DNA from: Vitreoscilla sp.
GTDB lineage: Bacteria; Pseudomonadota; Gammaproteobacteria; Burkholderiales; Burkholderiaceae
Length of the DNA: 7,000 nt
Direction: 5' to 3'
Assembly (NCBI GenBank): GCA_014378125.1
Contig: JACMOG010000194.1
Coordinates: forward strand, 1-7,000
Positions 1 through 6,104 of the stretch are shown one piece after another. The position numbers and the translations under genes were made by a program. Below the pieces are notes generated by a model. The model saw nothing but the letters and a program-made list of their open reading frames with translations. It made no database searches and was not told the DNA's origin. Every line of letters begins with the position of its first letter. The first letter of the stretch is position 1.

Positions 1-429
1 CATGAAGAAGCTGCCGACCAGCGTCAGCGCGGCCGGAATCAACAGCCAGAAGCTGAAGTTGTTCATGCGCGCGAAGGCCATGTCGGACGCGCCGGTCTGC
101 AGCGGCACCATCCAGTTCGCGAAGCCCACAAACGCCGGCATGATCGCGCCGAACACCATGATCAGGCCGTGCATCGTGGTGAACTGGTTGAACAGCTCGG
201 GGTTGAAGAACTGCAGCCCCGGCTGGAACAGCTCGAGGCGGATCAGCAGCGCCAGCGTGCCGCCGATGAGGAACATCGTGAACGCGAACAGCAGGTACAG
301 CGTTCCGATGTCCTTGTGGTTGGTGGCGAACACCCAGCGCCGCCAGCCCACGGGATGCCCGTGCGCGTGATCGTGGTCATGCTCGTGGCCGTGGCCGTGA
401 TCGGCCGGATGGGGGAGAACAGCACTCAT
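1..429 (-). CDS. ctaD: Cytochrome c oxidase subunit I, N-terminal part (runs off left edge)
   Basis: Catalytic subunit of the aa3-type heme-copper terminal oxidase in the inner membrane; it reduces O2 to water and pumps protons. Only the first 143 residues are present and the frame is open to the window edge. The first 25 residues are His-rich, with His at every second position from 11 to 25 plus His7. The family sequence then starts: GWRRWVFATNHKDIGTLYLL at about 28-47 leads into transmembrane helix I, and TTMHGLIMVF at about 84-93 carries His87, matching the conserved helix II ligand of low-spin heme a. A third hydrophobic stretch starts near 125. The start is ATG at 429, with AAGGA at 440-444 leaving a 10-nt spacer. 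It lies 59 bp downstream of coxB on the same strand, so the two are probably co-transcribed. The copper B and heme a3 ligands lie outside the window. Confidence 0.97.
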   Translation of the reverse strand, partial: MSAVLPHPADHGHGHEHDHDHAHGHPVGWRRWVFATNHKDIGTLYLLFAFTMFLIGGTLALLIRLELFQPGLQFFNPELFNQFTTMHGLIMVFGAIMPAFVGFANWMVPLQTGASDMAFARMNNFSFWLLIPAALTLVGSFFM

Positions 430-488
430 GAGAGGGGAATCCTTCAGCGAACGCGTGTGTCGGTCGACCTTGCGGATCGAGCGGCGAC

Positions 489-1688
489 TTACTTGGCTTC
501 GGCGGCGACCACGTCGGACGGCTCGACGAGCTGGCCGGTGTGGTTGCTCCACGAGTTCTTCGTGTAGGTGATGGCCGCGGCGATATCGGTTTCCGAGAGC
601 TTGCCCTGCCACGCCGGCATGGCGCCGTTGAGGCGGCCGTGCAGCACCGTGATGATCTGGGCATTCTTGTCGGGATCGAGCACGGTGGGCGACGCGTCGA
701 GCGGCTTCACCGGGCCGGCGCCCTTGCCGTCCGGGCGGTGGCAGACGGCGCAGTTGGCCAGGTACACCTTCTCGCCACGGGCCACCAGCGGGGCCATGTC
801 CCAGACCTTCTTCGGATCGTCCTGGGCGGCGGCCAGCGCCTTCTTCTGCTTGTCGACCCAGGCCGTGTAGTCGGCCGCGGACAGCACGTCGACGCGGATC
901 GGCATGAACGCGTGCTCCTTGCCGCAAAGCTCGGAACACATGCCGTAGTAGGTGCCGACCTTGTCGGCCAGGAACCAGGTGTCGCGCACGAAGCCGGGGA
1001 TGGCGTCCTGCTTCACGCCGAAGGCCGGCACGCTCCACGAGTGGATGACGTCGTCGGCGGTGGTGATGATGCGCACCTTCTTGCCCACCGGCACCACCAG
1101 CGGGTTGTCCACCTTGAGCAGGTAGTCGTTGCCCGCGGGCTTGCCGTCCTCGGACAGCTGGCGCTGGGCCGTGTCGAGCGTGGAGAAGAACTTGAGCCCG
1201 GCGCCTTCGCCGTTCTCGTATTCGTATTCCCACTTCCACTGGTAGCCCGTGGCCTTGATGGCCATGTCGGCGTTGGTGGTGTCCTTCATCGCCACCACCG
1301 TGCGGGTGGCGAACGCGCCCATCAGGATGACGATGACGAAGGGGACGATGGTCCAGGCGATCTCGACGGTGACGCTCTCGTGGAAGTTGGCCGCCTTGTG
1401 GCCCACGCTCTTGCGATGCTTGAAGATCGAATAGAACATGAAGCCGAACACGACGACGAAGATCAGCGTGCAGACGATCAGCATCCAGTAGTGCAGTTCC
1501 TTCTGCTGCCGCGCGATCTCGGTGACGGCTGGCTGGAAGTCGAGGCCGAGAACCCTGGGGCCGCCGGGGAGGTCTGTCACGGACTCACCGAGCGCCATGG
1601 CCGCGCCAGTGGCGGCCATCGTGGAAATCGCCAGGGTCGCGCGCGCCGCGCCGGTCCCCAGCTTTCGAATCGTCATCATTGTCGTCAC
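489..1688 (-). CDS. coxB: Cytochrome c oxidase subunit II with fused C-terminal cytochrome c domain
   Basis: Subunit II accepts electrons from cytochrome c at the dinuclear CuA centre and passes them to subunit I. In 399-residue numbering (GTG start), a signal-like segment covers about 8-36. Transmembrane helices lie near 67-89 and 109-133. The aromatic electron-entry patch GYQWKWEYEY is at 148-157. CuA ligands are visible as His216 (VIHSW), Cys251, Glu253, Cys255, His259 and Met262 (CSELCGKEHAFM). A second domain follows, with heme motif CAVCH at 313-317 and a likely axial Met357 in GAMPAW, so this is the longer form carrying its own c heme. GTG at 1688 is preferred because AAGAAGGA at 1698-1705 is correctly spaced from it. 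ATG at 1679 or 1676 is possible, but 18 or more nt from that site. An in-frame ATG at 1808 would precede the signal segment with 40 atypical residues and is unlikely. ctaD follows 59 bp downstream. Confidence 0.96.
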   Translation of the reverse strand: MTTMMTIRKLGTGAARATLAISTMAATGAAMALGESVTDLPGGPRVLGLDFQPAVTEIARQQKELHYWMLIVCTLIFVVVFGFMFYSIFKHRKSVGHKAANFHESVTVEIAWTIVPFVIVILMGAFATRTVVAMKDTTNADMAIKATGYQWKWEYEYENGEGAGLKFFSTLDTAQRQLSEDGKPAGNDYLLKVDNPLVVPVGKKVRIITTADDVIHSWSVPAFGVKQDAIPGFVRDTWFLADKVGTYYGMCSELCGKEHAFMPIRVDVLSAADYTAWVDKQKKALAAAQDDPKKVWDMAPLVARGEKVYLANCAVCHRPDGKGAGPVKPLDASPTVLDPDKNAQIITVLHGRLNGAMPAWQGKLSETDIAAAITYTKNSWSNHTGQLVEPSDVVAAEAK

Positions 1689-1697
1689 GTAGTTCGA

Positions 1698-1705
1698 TCC
1701 TTCTT
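1698..1705 (-). promoter_or_regulatory. coxB ribosome binding site
   Basis: On the minus strand AAGAAGGA lies 9 nt before GTG at 1688 and 18 nt before ATG at 1679. It is the best Shine-Dalgarno match in this leader and favours the GTG start. Confidence 0.6.
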
Positions 1706-1712
1706 GTCGGGC

Positions 1713-1734
1713 CAGGACCGCCAGCGCGGTCCGG
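1713..1734 (-). repeat. Hairpin in the coxB leader
   Basis: Perfect 6-bp inverted repeat GGACCG (1715-1720) / CGGTCC (1727-1732) with a 6-nt loop. It is extended by two further C-G pairs if the single A at 1714 is bulged. It sits just upstream of the coxB ribosome binding site in a long candidate leader, so it could influence translation or mRNA stability. A chance GC-rich dyad is also possible. Function is not shown by the sequence. Confidence 0.4.
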
Positions 1735-1818
1735 ATCGGCTTGATCAGAGGTCGCGTGCAGCCCCTCGAAAGGTGGGCCTGCACAGGAGAGGTGCACTTC
1801 AGACACAAGACCCAATCG

Positions 1819-1847
1819 ATTCTAGGGCCTGTTCATGCCAAAAAAGT
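1819..1847 (-). promoter_or_regulatory. coxB: Candidate coxB promoter
   Basis: Minus-strand TAGAAT at 1819-1824 matches the sigma70 -10 consensus at 5 of 6 positions. The -35 region at 1841-1847 (CTTTTT or ACTTTT with a 16-17 nt spacer) is weak. Transcription would start near 1812 and give a leader of about 124 nt before the GTG of coxB. The same TAGAAT hexamer stands upstream of gpmA in this window. Confidence 0.4.
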
Positions 1848-1879
1848 GCCTGCGGGACTCAGCGTAAGCCCTGCCCCGC
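1840..1879 (-). terminator. Possible terminator after the methyltransferase gene
   Basis: Reading the minus strand past the stop at 1887, an all-G/C 5-bp stem (1875-1879 with 1852-1856) encloses an 18-nt loop that can pair internally. It is followed after 6 nt by six T residues (1840-1845). The stem is short and the T run does not abut it, so this is a weak intrinsic terminator at best. The T run doubles as the -35 region of the candidate coxB promoter. Confidence 0.3.
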
Positions 1880-1886
1880 CCCTCGC

Positions 1887-2825
1887 TCACCGGGGTTGAC
1901 GGCCCCGTGACAGCATCGCCTTCATGTCGTCGAGGCCCACCTGGGTCTGTTCGGAGAGCTTGACGCGCGGCACCGGACGGAACGCGTGGCCGTAGACGAT
2001 CTCGAACTCGAGCACCACGCGGCCCTGCGAATCGACCTTCGCGCCGAGGGCGGCCAGCAGGCGGTCGCGCCAGCGCGGGGTGCGCAGACCGGCAAAGCGG
2101 GCGGCGTCGGTGTTCATGCCCAGCGTGCGCAGTTCGTCGAGCGCGGCCTGTGGCGTGCTCCAGGTCAGGCGCAGGGTCTCCTGGTCCATCACCGGGTCGG
2201 CGAAGCCCGCCTCCACCAGCATGTCGCCCAGGTCGTGCATGTCCGTCCACGGCGCATATGGCGTGCCCCATCCGTGGGCACGGTAGAGGTCGCGCAAGGT
2301 CACCAGCGTGCCGGGGCCCAGCGTGGTGAACATCAGGAACCCGTCCACCACCAGCGCGCGCTGCCACTCGCGCATCAACGCGGGCGCGTCGGGCGCCCAG
2401 TGCAGGCTCATGTTCGACCACACGAGCTGCGCCTGCCCCGGCGGCACGGCCGACTGCGCGATCGCGCGCGGCCCGCCGGTGCCCAGGCCCAGCCAGCGGC
2501 GCCAGGCGGGCGTGGAGACGGGCGCCTCGGCCACGGGCGCGCCCGCCGCGGAGCACGGCACGGACTCCGGCCGGAGCACGCCCGTGACCGTGGCCTTGGG
2601 ATAGGCCTGCGCCAGCAGCGCGGCGCCACCGCCGAGTTCGCTCCACCAGTCGAACACGTGTTGCGGCACCTGCTTGACGATGGACAGCCGCTCGCCCATG
2701 CGGCGCGCGATCTCGGCGTGCAGCCACGGCGGCGCCGGCCGCGCTGCGAGCGCGGCCCAGGCGCGATCCAGCGCGCGCGGATCGAGGCGTTCCGGGCGGG
2801 ATTCGGTGGTGGGTGCGGCGGCCAT
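1887..2825 (-). CDS. BioC/NDUFAF5-like SAM-dependent methyltransferase with atypical motif I
   Basis: A 312-residue protein resembling the BioC branch of class I methyltransferases. BioC methylates malonyl-ACP in biotin synthesis; NDUFAF5 relatives act in complex I assembly. Family-like blocks are RRMGERLSIVKQVPQHVFDWW (about 41-61), SNMSLHW (137-143), FTTLGPGTL (166-174) and a conserved stretch from DMHDLGDMLVEAGF (195-208) to LDELRTLGMN (229-238). The SAM-binding glycine motif expected after FDWW reads SELGGG instead of a DxGxGxG form, and a long Pro/Ala-rich insertion occupies about 85-130. Substrate binding may therefore differ or activity may be lost, and I give no symbol. The start is ATG at 2825, 19 bp from divergent comF. 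No Shine-Dalgarno is visible. No other biotin gene is in the window. Confidence 0.85.
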   Translation of the reverse strand: MAAAPTTESRPERLDPRALDRAWAALAARPAPPWLHAEIARRMGERLSIVKQVPQHVFDWWSELGGGAALLAQAYPKATVTGVLRPESVPCSAAGAPVAEAPVSTPAWRRWLGLGTGGPRAIAQSAVPPGQAQLVWSNMSLHWAPDAPALMREWQRALVVDGFLMFTTLGPGTLVTLRDLYRAHGWGTPYAPWTDMHDLGDMLVEAGFADPVMDQETLRLTWSTPQAALDELRTLGMNTDAARFAGLRTPRWRDRLLAALGAKVDSQGRVVLEFEIVYGHAFRPVPRVKLSEQTQVGLDDMKAMLSRGRQPR

Positions 2826-2830
2826 GCGGC

Positions 2831-2838
2831 AGTATATT
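2831..2838. promoter_or_regulatory. Divergent overlapping -10 elements between comF and the methyltransferase gene
   Basis: An AT-rich patch in very GC-rich DNA reads TATATT on the plus strand (2833-2838) and TATACT on the minus strand (2831-2836); each matches the sigma70 -10 consensus at 5 of 6 positions. Predicted start points fall at or next to the two start codons (ATG at 2845 plus, ATG at 2825 minus), and neither gene has a clear ribosome binding site. Good -35 hexamers are not visible on either strand. Confidence 0.45.
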
Positions 2839-2844
2839 GAGCCG

Positions 2845-3642
2845 ATGACTTCGCGGCCCGACGGCTCCCAGATGCCCGCCGGCGGCGCCGGGCCAAGCGA
2901 CGGGCCCTTGACGCGGGCCGTTCGCGCCACTCGCGGCCTGTTCGAACGCTGGCGCCGCCAGGCCGGCGGGCGCTGCGTGGTGTGCCGCGGCTGGTGCGCC
3001 GACGGCCTGTGCGTCTTCTGCGCGGCCCGCTTCGCGCAGGCCGGGCCTCGCTGCAGCGGCTGCGCCCTGCCCTGGGCGCACGCCGCCGAAGACGACACGC
3101 CGCGCTGCCTGCGCTGCCGCCTCGCGCCGCCCGCGTGGTCGCGCGTGGTCGCCGGCGTCGACTACGGCTACCCGTGGGATCGCCCCATCGCCGACCTGAA
3201 GTTCCACCACCGCCTCGAGGCCATCGACGTGCTGCTGCGGCCGCTGCTGGCGCAACTGCGCGACATGCGCCATGGCGACGTTCGGGTGGTGGCCGTGCCG
3301 CTGGCACGCGAACGGCTGCGCGAGCGGGGCTACAACCAGTCGTGGGAGCTCGCGCGCCGGCTCGCCCGCGCGCTCGCGCTGCCCGCGCGGGCCGACGCGC
3401 TGTTCCGCGTGCGCGACACCAGCCACCAGCTGGGACTGCACCGCACCGAGCGCGCGCGCAACCTGCAGGGCGCCTTCGTGGTCGCCCCGCGCCACGCCGG
3501 CTGGGTGCGCGGCGCGCGCATCGCGCTGGTGGACGACGTGCTCACCACGGGCGCCACCGCCCGCGCGGCCACGCGCACGCTGCACGCCGCGGGCGCACGC
3601 GACGTGCAGGTGTGGGTGGTGGCGCGCACGCCCGAGGCCTGA
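2845..3642 (+). CDS. comF: ComF family phosphoribosyltransferase-like protein
   Basis: A 265-residue protein of the ComF/GntX family, linked to DNA uptake in naturally competent bacteria; its biochemical role is poorly defined. The N-terminal zinc-finger-like region has Cys pairs CVVC (44-47), CVFC (56-59), CSGC (70-73) and CLRC (88-91). The conserved VPLARERLRERGYNQSWELA runs from about 151 to 170. The PRPP-binding motif ALVDDVLTTGATARAA is at 227-242. Length is slightly above the usual 220-250 because about 30 Pro/Gly-rich residues precede the family start near LFERW. ATG at 2845 is chosen because it follows the AT-rich promoter patch directly; ATG at 2872 is an alternative. Reading further upstream would run back through the divergent gene. 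trmL follows after 51 bp on the same strand. Confidence 0.93.
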   Translation: MTSRPDGSQMPAGGAGPSDGPLTRAVRATRGLFERWRRQAGGRCVVCRGWCADGLCVFCAARFAQAGPRCSGCALPWAHAAEDDTPRCLRCRLAPPAWSRVVAGVDYGYPWDRPIADLKFHHRLEAIDVLLRPLLAQLRDMRHGDVRVVAVPLARERLRERGYNQSWELARRLARALALPARADALFRVRDTSHQLGLHRTERARNLQGAFVVAPRHAGWVRGARIALVDDVLTTGATARAATRTLHAAGARDVQVWVVARTPEA

Positions 3643-3693
3643 CGGCCCCATGTCGCCCGCTGCGCACGCCCATTGAATGACAATCGGCGACCT

Positions 3694-4158
3694 ATGTTCA
3701 AGATCGTCCTCGTCCACCCGGAGATCCCGCCCAACACCGGCAACGTGATCCGCCTGGCGGCCAACACCGGCTGCGAGCTGCACCTCGTCGAGCCGCTGGG
3801 CTTCTCGATGGAGGACAAGCTGCTGCGCCGCGCCGGCCTCGATTACCACGAGTTCGCCGACGTGCGCCGCCACGCGAGCTGGGCCGACTACGCGGCCGGC
3901 GCCGATCTCGCGCGCTGCTTCGCCTTCTCCACCCGCGGCACCGGCACGCTGGCCAGCGTCGGCTGGCGCCCGGGCGACAGCCTGGTCTTCGGCAGCGAGT
4001 CGTCCGGCCTGCCGCCGGCGCTGCGCGAATCGTTTCCGCCTGAACGGCTGGTTCGCCTGCCGCTGTTGCCAGGGCAGCGCAGCCTGAACCTCAGCAACGC
4101 GGTGGCGGTGGCGGTGTTCGAGGCGTGGCGGGTGAATGGGTACGCGGGTGGCGCGTAG
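3694..4158 (+). CDS. trmL: tRNA (cytidine(34)-2'-O)-methyltransferase
   Basis: SPOUT-superfamily enzyme (formerly YibK) that 2'-O-methylates the wobble nucleotide of certain tRNA-Leu species using SAM, acting in the cytoplasm. At 154 residues it has the usual compact length. All three knot motifs are visible: NTGNVIR (14-20), VFGSESSGLP (98-107) and RSLNLSNAVAVAVFEAWRV (129-147). The ATG at 3694 gives the canonical MFKIVLVHPEIPPNTGN start; an in-frame TTG at 3673 would add seven uncharacteristic residues. No strong ribosome binding site is present. GACAAT at 3679-3684 could be a weak -10 with a start point close to the ATG. The gene converges on gpsA. Confidence 0.97.
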   Translation: MFKIVLVHPEIPPNTGNVIRLAANTGCELHLVEPLGFSMEDKLLRRAGLDYHEFADVRRHASWADYAAGADLARCFAFSTRGTGTLASVGWRPGDSLVFGSESSGLPPALRESFPPERLVRLPLLPGQRSLNLSNAVAVAVFEAWRVNGYAGGA

Positions 4159-4159
4159 A

Positions 4160-4197
4160 GTCAGGCATCGCCTGCGAGTACGCAGGAGATGCCAGAC
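4160..4197. terminator. Hairpin at the trmL/gpsA convergent junction, possible bidirectional terminator
   Basis: The 47-bp gap between the convergent stop codons is almost filled by one inverted repeat. GGCATC-g-CCTGCG (4164-4176) pairs with CGCAGG-a-GATGCC (4181-4193) around loop AGTA, giving 12 pairs with one mismatch. Four more pairs are possible outside an A/A mismatch: 4160-4162 with 4195-4197, and 4158 with 4199 beyond another mismatch. No T run follows on either strand, so it is not a textbook intrinsic terminator. The position suggests 3'-end formation or transcript protection for both genes. Confidence 0.6.
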
Positions 4198-4205
4198 ACC
4201 TCCGG

Positions 4206-5189
4206 CTACAACCCCTCGTCGCGCGAGTCGCGCCGCATCAACGACGCCACCGCATCCCGCGCCGCGATGCGCCGATGGATCACGGCCGACACCATGTCGG
4301 CGATGGGCATGGCCACGCCGTTGTCGTGCGCGATGCGCGTGACCGTCTCGGCGCAGTAGACGCCCTCGGCCACGTGGCCCAGCCGCTCGAGGATGCCGCT
4401 GAGCGACAGCCCTTGCGCCAGCATCAGTCCCACCTTGCGGTTGCGCGAAAGATCGCCCGTGGCGGTGAGCACCAGGTCGCCCAGGCCGGACAGGCCCATG
4501 AAGGTGTCGGCGTGCGCGCCCAGCGCCACGCCCAGGCGCGTCATTTCGGCCAGGCCGCGCGTGATGAGCGCGGCGCGCGCATTGAGGCCCAGGTTGAGCC
4601 CGTCGGCGATGCCGGTGGCGATGGCCAGCACGTTCTTGACGGCCCCGCCCACCTCCACGCCTACCACGTCGGTGGAGCGATAGATGCGGAGCGACTCGCC
4701 ATGCAGCGCGTCGACCGCGAGGTCGCACAGCGCGGAATCGGCGCTGGCCGCGACCAGCGCGGTGGGGCTGCCGCCCGCCACCTCCTGCGCGAAGCTGGGG
4801 CCCGACAGCACGCCCACCGACGCGTGGGGCAGCACGCTGGCGGCGATCTGGTGGCCCAGCGCACCGGTGGCGGACTCGACGCCCTTGCACAGCCAGAACA
4901 CGCAGGCGTCGGACGGCAGCGCGGCCAGCCGCTCGCGCAGCGAGGCCATGGGCGTGGCCACGATGATCAGGCCGCGTTCGGCATGCGCGAGCGCGGCTGA
5001 ATGGTCGGACGTGACGGCGAGCTGATCCGGCCAAACGGCGTGCGGCAGGTAGCGCTCGTTGCGCCGATCGATCGCCATCTGCTGCGCCTGCACGGCGTCG
5101 CGCGCCCACAGGAGCACGCGGTGGCGCCGCGCGGCGGCGATCGCGATGGCGGTGCCCCAGGCACCGGCGCCGATGACCGAGATGCGCAC
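4206..5189 (-). CDS. gpsA: Glycerol-3-phosphate dehydrogenase [NAD(P)+]
   Basis: Cytoplasmic enzyme reducing dihydroxyacetone phosphate to sn-glycerol 3-phosphate, the backbone for phospholipid synthesis. The 327 residues cover the full family length. The Rossmann dinucleotide motif [10 protein letters not shown] is at 5-14, CKG at 101-103, [11 protein letters not shown] at 127-137, the presumed catalytic Lys185 in [13 protein letters not shown] (181-193), and [11 protein letters not shown] at 232-242. The start is GTG at 5189; upstream sequence (GAACCCGGC) offers no real ribosome binding site. The secB stop is only 10 nt upstream, so translation is probably coupled to secB. It is the last gene of the rhodanese-grxC-secB-gpsA run. 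Confidence 0.97.
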   Translation of the reverse strand: MRISVIGAGAWGTAIAIAAARRHRVLLWARDAVQAQQMAIDRRNERYLPHAVWPDQLAVTSDHSAALAHAERGLIIVATPMASLRERLAALPSDACVFWLCKGVESATGALGHQIAASVLPHASVGVLSGPSFAQEVAGGSPTALVAASADSALCDLAVDALHGESLRIYRSTDVVGVEVGGAVKNVLAIATGIADGLNLGLNARAALITRGLAEMTRLGVALGAHADTFMGLSGLGDLVLTATGDLSRNRKVGLMLAQGLSLSGILERLGHVAEGVYCAETVTRIAHDNGVAMPIADMVSAVIHRRIAARDAVASLMRRDSRDEGL

Positions 5190-5199
5190 GCCGGGTTCG

Positions 5200-5667
5200 T
5201 TAGTTGGGCGCGCCAGTCGCCGAAGCGGTCTGCGCCAGCTGCGCCTGCTGCTGCGCTTCGAACATGGCCTGGAAGTTGACCTCGGCCAGCAGGATCGGCG
5301 GGAAGCCGGCGCGCGTGCAGATGTCGGAGACGATGGCGCGAAGGTACGGGTAGAGCATCTGCGGGCAGACCACGCCCAGGATGCCTTGCTGCTGCTCCGC
5401 GGGGATGTTGCGGATCTCGAAGATGCCGGCCTGCTTGGCCTCCACCAGGAACAGCACCTTGTCGCCCACCTTGGTGGTGACCGTGGCGGTGACCGTGACC
5501 TCGAACAGGCCCGGACCGACCGCCTCGCCCGCCATGGCCAGCTGGATGTCGACCTGCGGCTGCGTCTGCTCCAGCAGCGCCTGCGGCGAGTTCGGTTGCT
5601 CGAGCGACAGATCCTTCAGGTAGATGCGCTGGATCTGGAAAACGGGGGATTGGTCTTGTTCAGCCAT
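5200..5667 (-). CDS. secB: Protein-export chaperone SecB
   Basis: Cytoplasmic tetrameric chaperone that keeps preproteins unfolded and delivers them to SecA. The 155-residue length equals that of E. coli SecB. Conserved blocks include [14 protein letters not shown] (10-23), [13 protein letters not shown] (73-85) and a long core from [10 protein letters not shown] (101-110) through [17 protein letters not shown] (120-136), followed by a Gln/Ala-rich tail. The start at ATG 5667 gives the typical MAEQDQ-like N-terminus. The frame could extend to an ATG at 5727, but that would translate through a terminator-like hairpin and add 20 non-family residues. GAGA about 8 nt upstream is a weak ribosome binding site. 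grxC lies 99 bp upstream and gpsA 10 bp downstream. Confidence 0.97.
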   Translation of the reverse strand: MAEQDQSPVFQIQRIYLKDLSLEQPNSPQALLEQTQPQVDIQLAMAGEAVGPGLFEVTVTATVTTKVGDKVLFLVEAKQAGIFEIRNIPAEQQQGILGVVCPQMLYPYLRAIVSDICTRAGFPPILLAEVNFQAMFEAQQQAQLAQTASATGAPN

Positions 5668-5679
5668 GGAGGTGTCTCG

Positions 5680-5716
5680 AATAAAACAAAGCCCGCAAAC
5701 CGGGACGGTGCGGGCT
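5680..5716 (-). terminator. Rho-independent terminator or attenuator in front of secB
   Basis: Perfect 8-bp inverted repeat AGCCCGCA (5690-5697) / TGCGGGCT (5709-5716). The 11-nt loop can add a CCG/CGG mini-stem. On the minus strand it is followed directly by the T-rich tract TTTGTTTTATT. It can end transcripts arriving from grxC. The T tract finishes only about 13 nt before the secB ATG, so it also forms the secB leader. Confidence 0.75.
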
Positions 5717-5725
5717 GCACGAAGC

Positions 5726-5756
5726 ATTATGTCGCAGGCCTGCCGCCCGCCGGCAA
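5726..5756 (-). promoter_or_regulatory. Candidate secB promoter
   Basis: Minus-strand CATAAT at 5726-5731 matches the -10 consensus at 5 of 6 positions. TTGCCG at 5751-5756 is a partial -35 with a long 19-nt spacer. The start point would be near 5719, so the mRNA would begin immediately before the hairpin at 5690-5716. This would let secB-gpsA be expressed despite the terminator after grxC. Confidence 0.4.
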
Positions 5757-5766
5757 GGGATGATCC

Positions 5767-6024
5767 TCAGCCGTTGAGCAGCGGCATGAGGCCGCCCTTC
5801 TGGTCGAGCGCGATCAGGTCGTCGCAGCCGCCCACCCACGTGTCGCCGATGAAGATCTGCGGCACGGTGCGGCGTCCGGTCCTGGCGATCATGCTGTCGC
5901 GCTCCGACGGATTCAGGTCGACCCGAACCTCGTCGATGGCGTCGACGCCGCGCTGCTTGAGCAGTTGCTTGGCGCGGATGCAGTACGGACAGACCTGCGT
6001 GGTGTACATGCGAACCTGGTTCAT
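5767..6024 (-). CDS. grxC: Glutaredoxin 3
   Basis: Small cytoplasmic dithiol glutaredoxin that reduces disulfides and glutathionylated proteins with glutathione. The 85 residues are the usual size. The active site CPYC is at 12-15 within TTQVCPYCIRAKQLL, the cis-proline loop TVP at 53-55, and the glutathione-binding GGCDDL at 65-70. ATG at 6024 is preceded by AAGAAG with very short spacing; ATG at 6009 is an alternative. It lies 89 bp downstream of the rhodanese gene, with a hairpin and a possible own promoter in the gap, and 99 bp upstream of secB, with a terminator between. Confidence 0.97.
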   Translation of the reverse strand: MNQVRMYTTQVCPYCIRAKQLLKQRGVDAIDEVRVDLNPSERDSMIARTGRRTVPQIFIGDTWVGGCDDLIALDQKGGLMPLLNG

Positions 6025-6064
6025 GGCTTCTTGCCGCGTCGAGCGCGCTCTGGAACTGGGGATG

Positions 6065-6104
6065 CCTGATTTTCGCGCAGGTCGTACAACCTTGCACGAT
6101 CAGG
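6065..6104 (-). repeat. 40-bp imperfect hairpin between the rhodanese gene and grxC
   Basis: Read on the minus strand, CCTGAT pairs with ATCAGG at the ends (6 bp). CGTGC pairs with GCGCG (one T-G wobble), and AGGT pairs with ACCT. T-G then closes a GTAC loop. Unpaired are one A on one side and three A on the other, giving about 16 pairs in 40 nt. No T run follows, so a terminator is unlikely; an mRNA processing or stability element, or an operator dyad, fits better. The central 6080-6091 segment is a 12-bp palindrome with one mismatched pair. Confidence 0.5.

Noticed and set aside
540..1910. Plus-strand open frame of 456 codons opposite coxB
   Set aside because: It is fully antisense to coxB, whose CuA and heme motifs are unmistakable. 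Its composition (Gly, Arg, His, Asp repeats) is typical of shadow frames.
1986..2840. Plus-strand open frame of 284 codons opposite the methyltransferase gene
   Set aside because: It is antisense to a gene with clear BioC-like blocks; no motif or ribosome binding site supports it.
2408..3307. Minus-strand open frame of 299 codons bridging the divergent promoter
   Set aside because: It overlaps both comF and the methyltransferase gene, is extremely Arg/Ala-rich and has no motif.
4125..5000. Plus-strand open frame of 291 codons opposite gpsA
   Set aside because: It is antisense to gpsA, has shadow composition and no recognisable domain.
1822..5109. Minus-strand open frame of 1095 codons
   Set aside because: It runs across the methyltransferase, comF, trmL and gpsA genes in another frame, is dominated by Arg, Ala and Gly, and shows no family motif. 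It is an artefact of high G+C lacking stop codons.
5668..5727. Upstream ATG extension of secB by 20 residues
   Set aside because: The added residues are not SecB-like and would be translated through the terminator hairpin. ATG at 5667 gives the normal family start and length.
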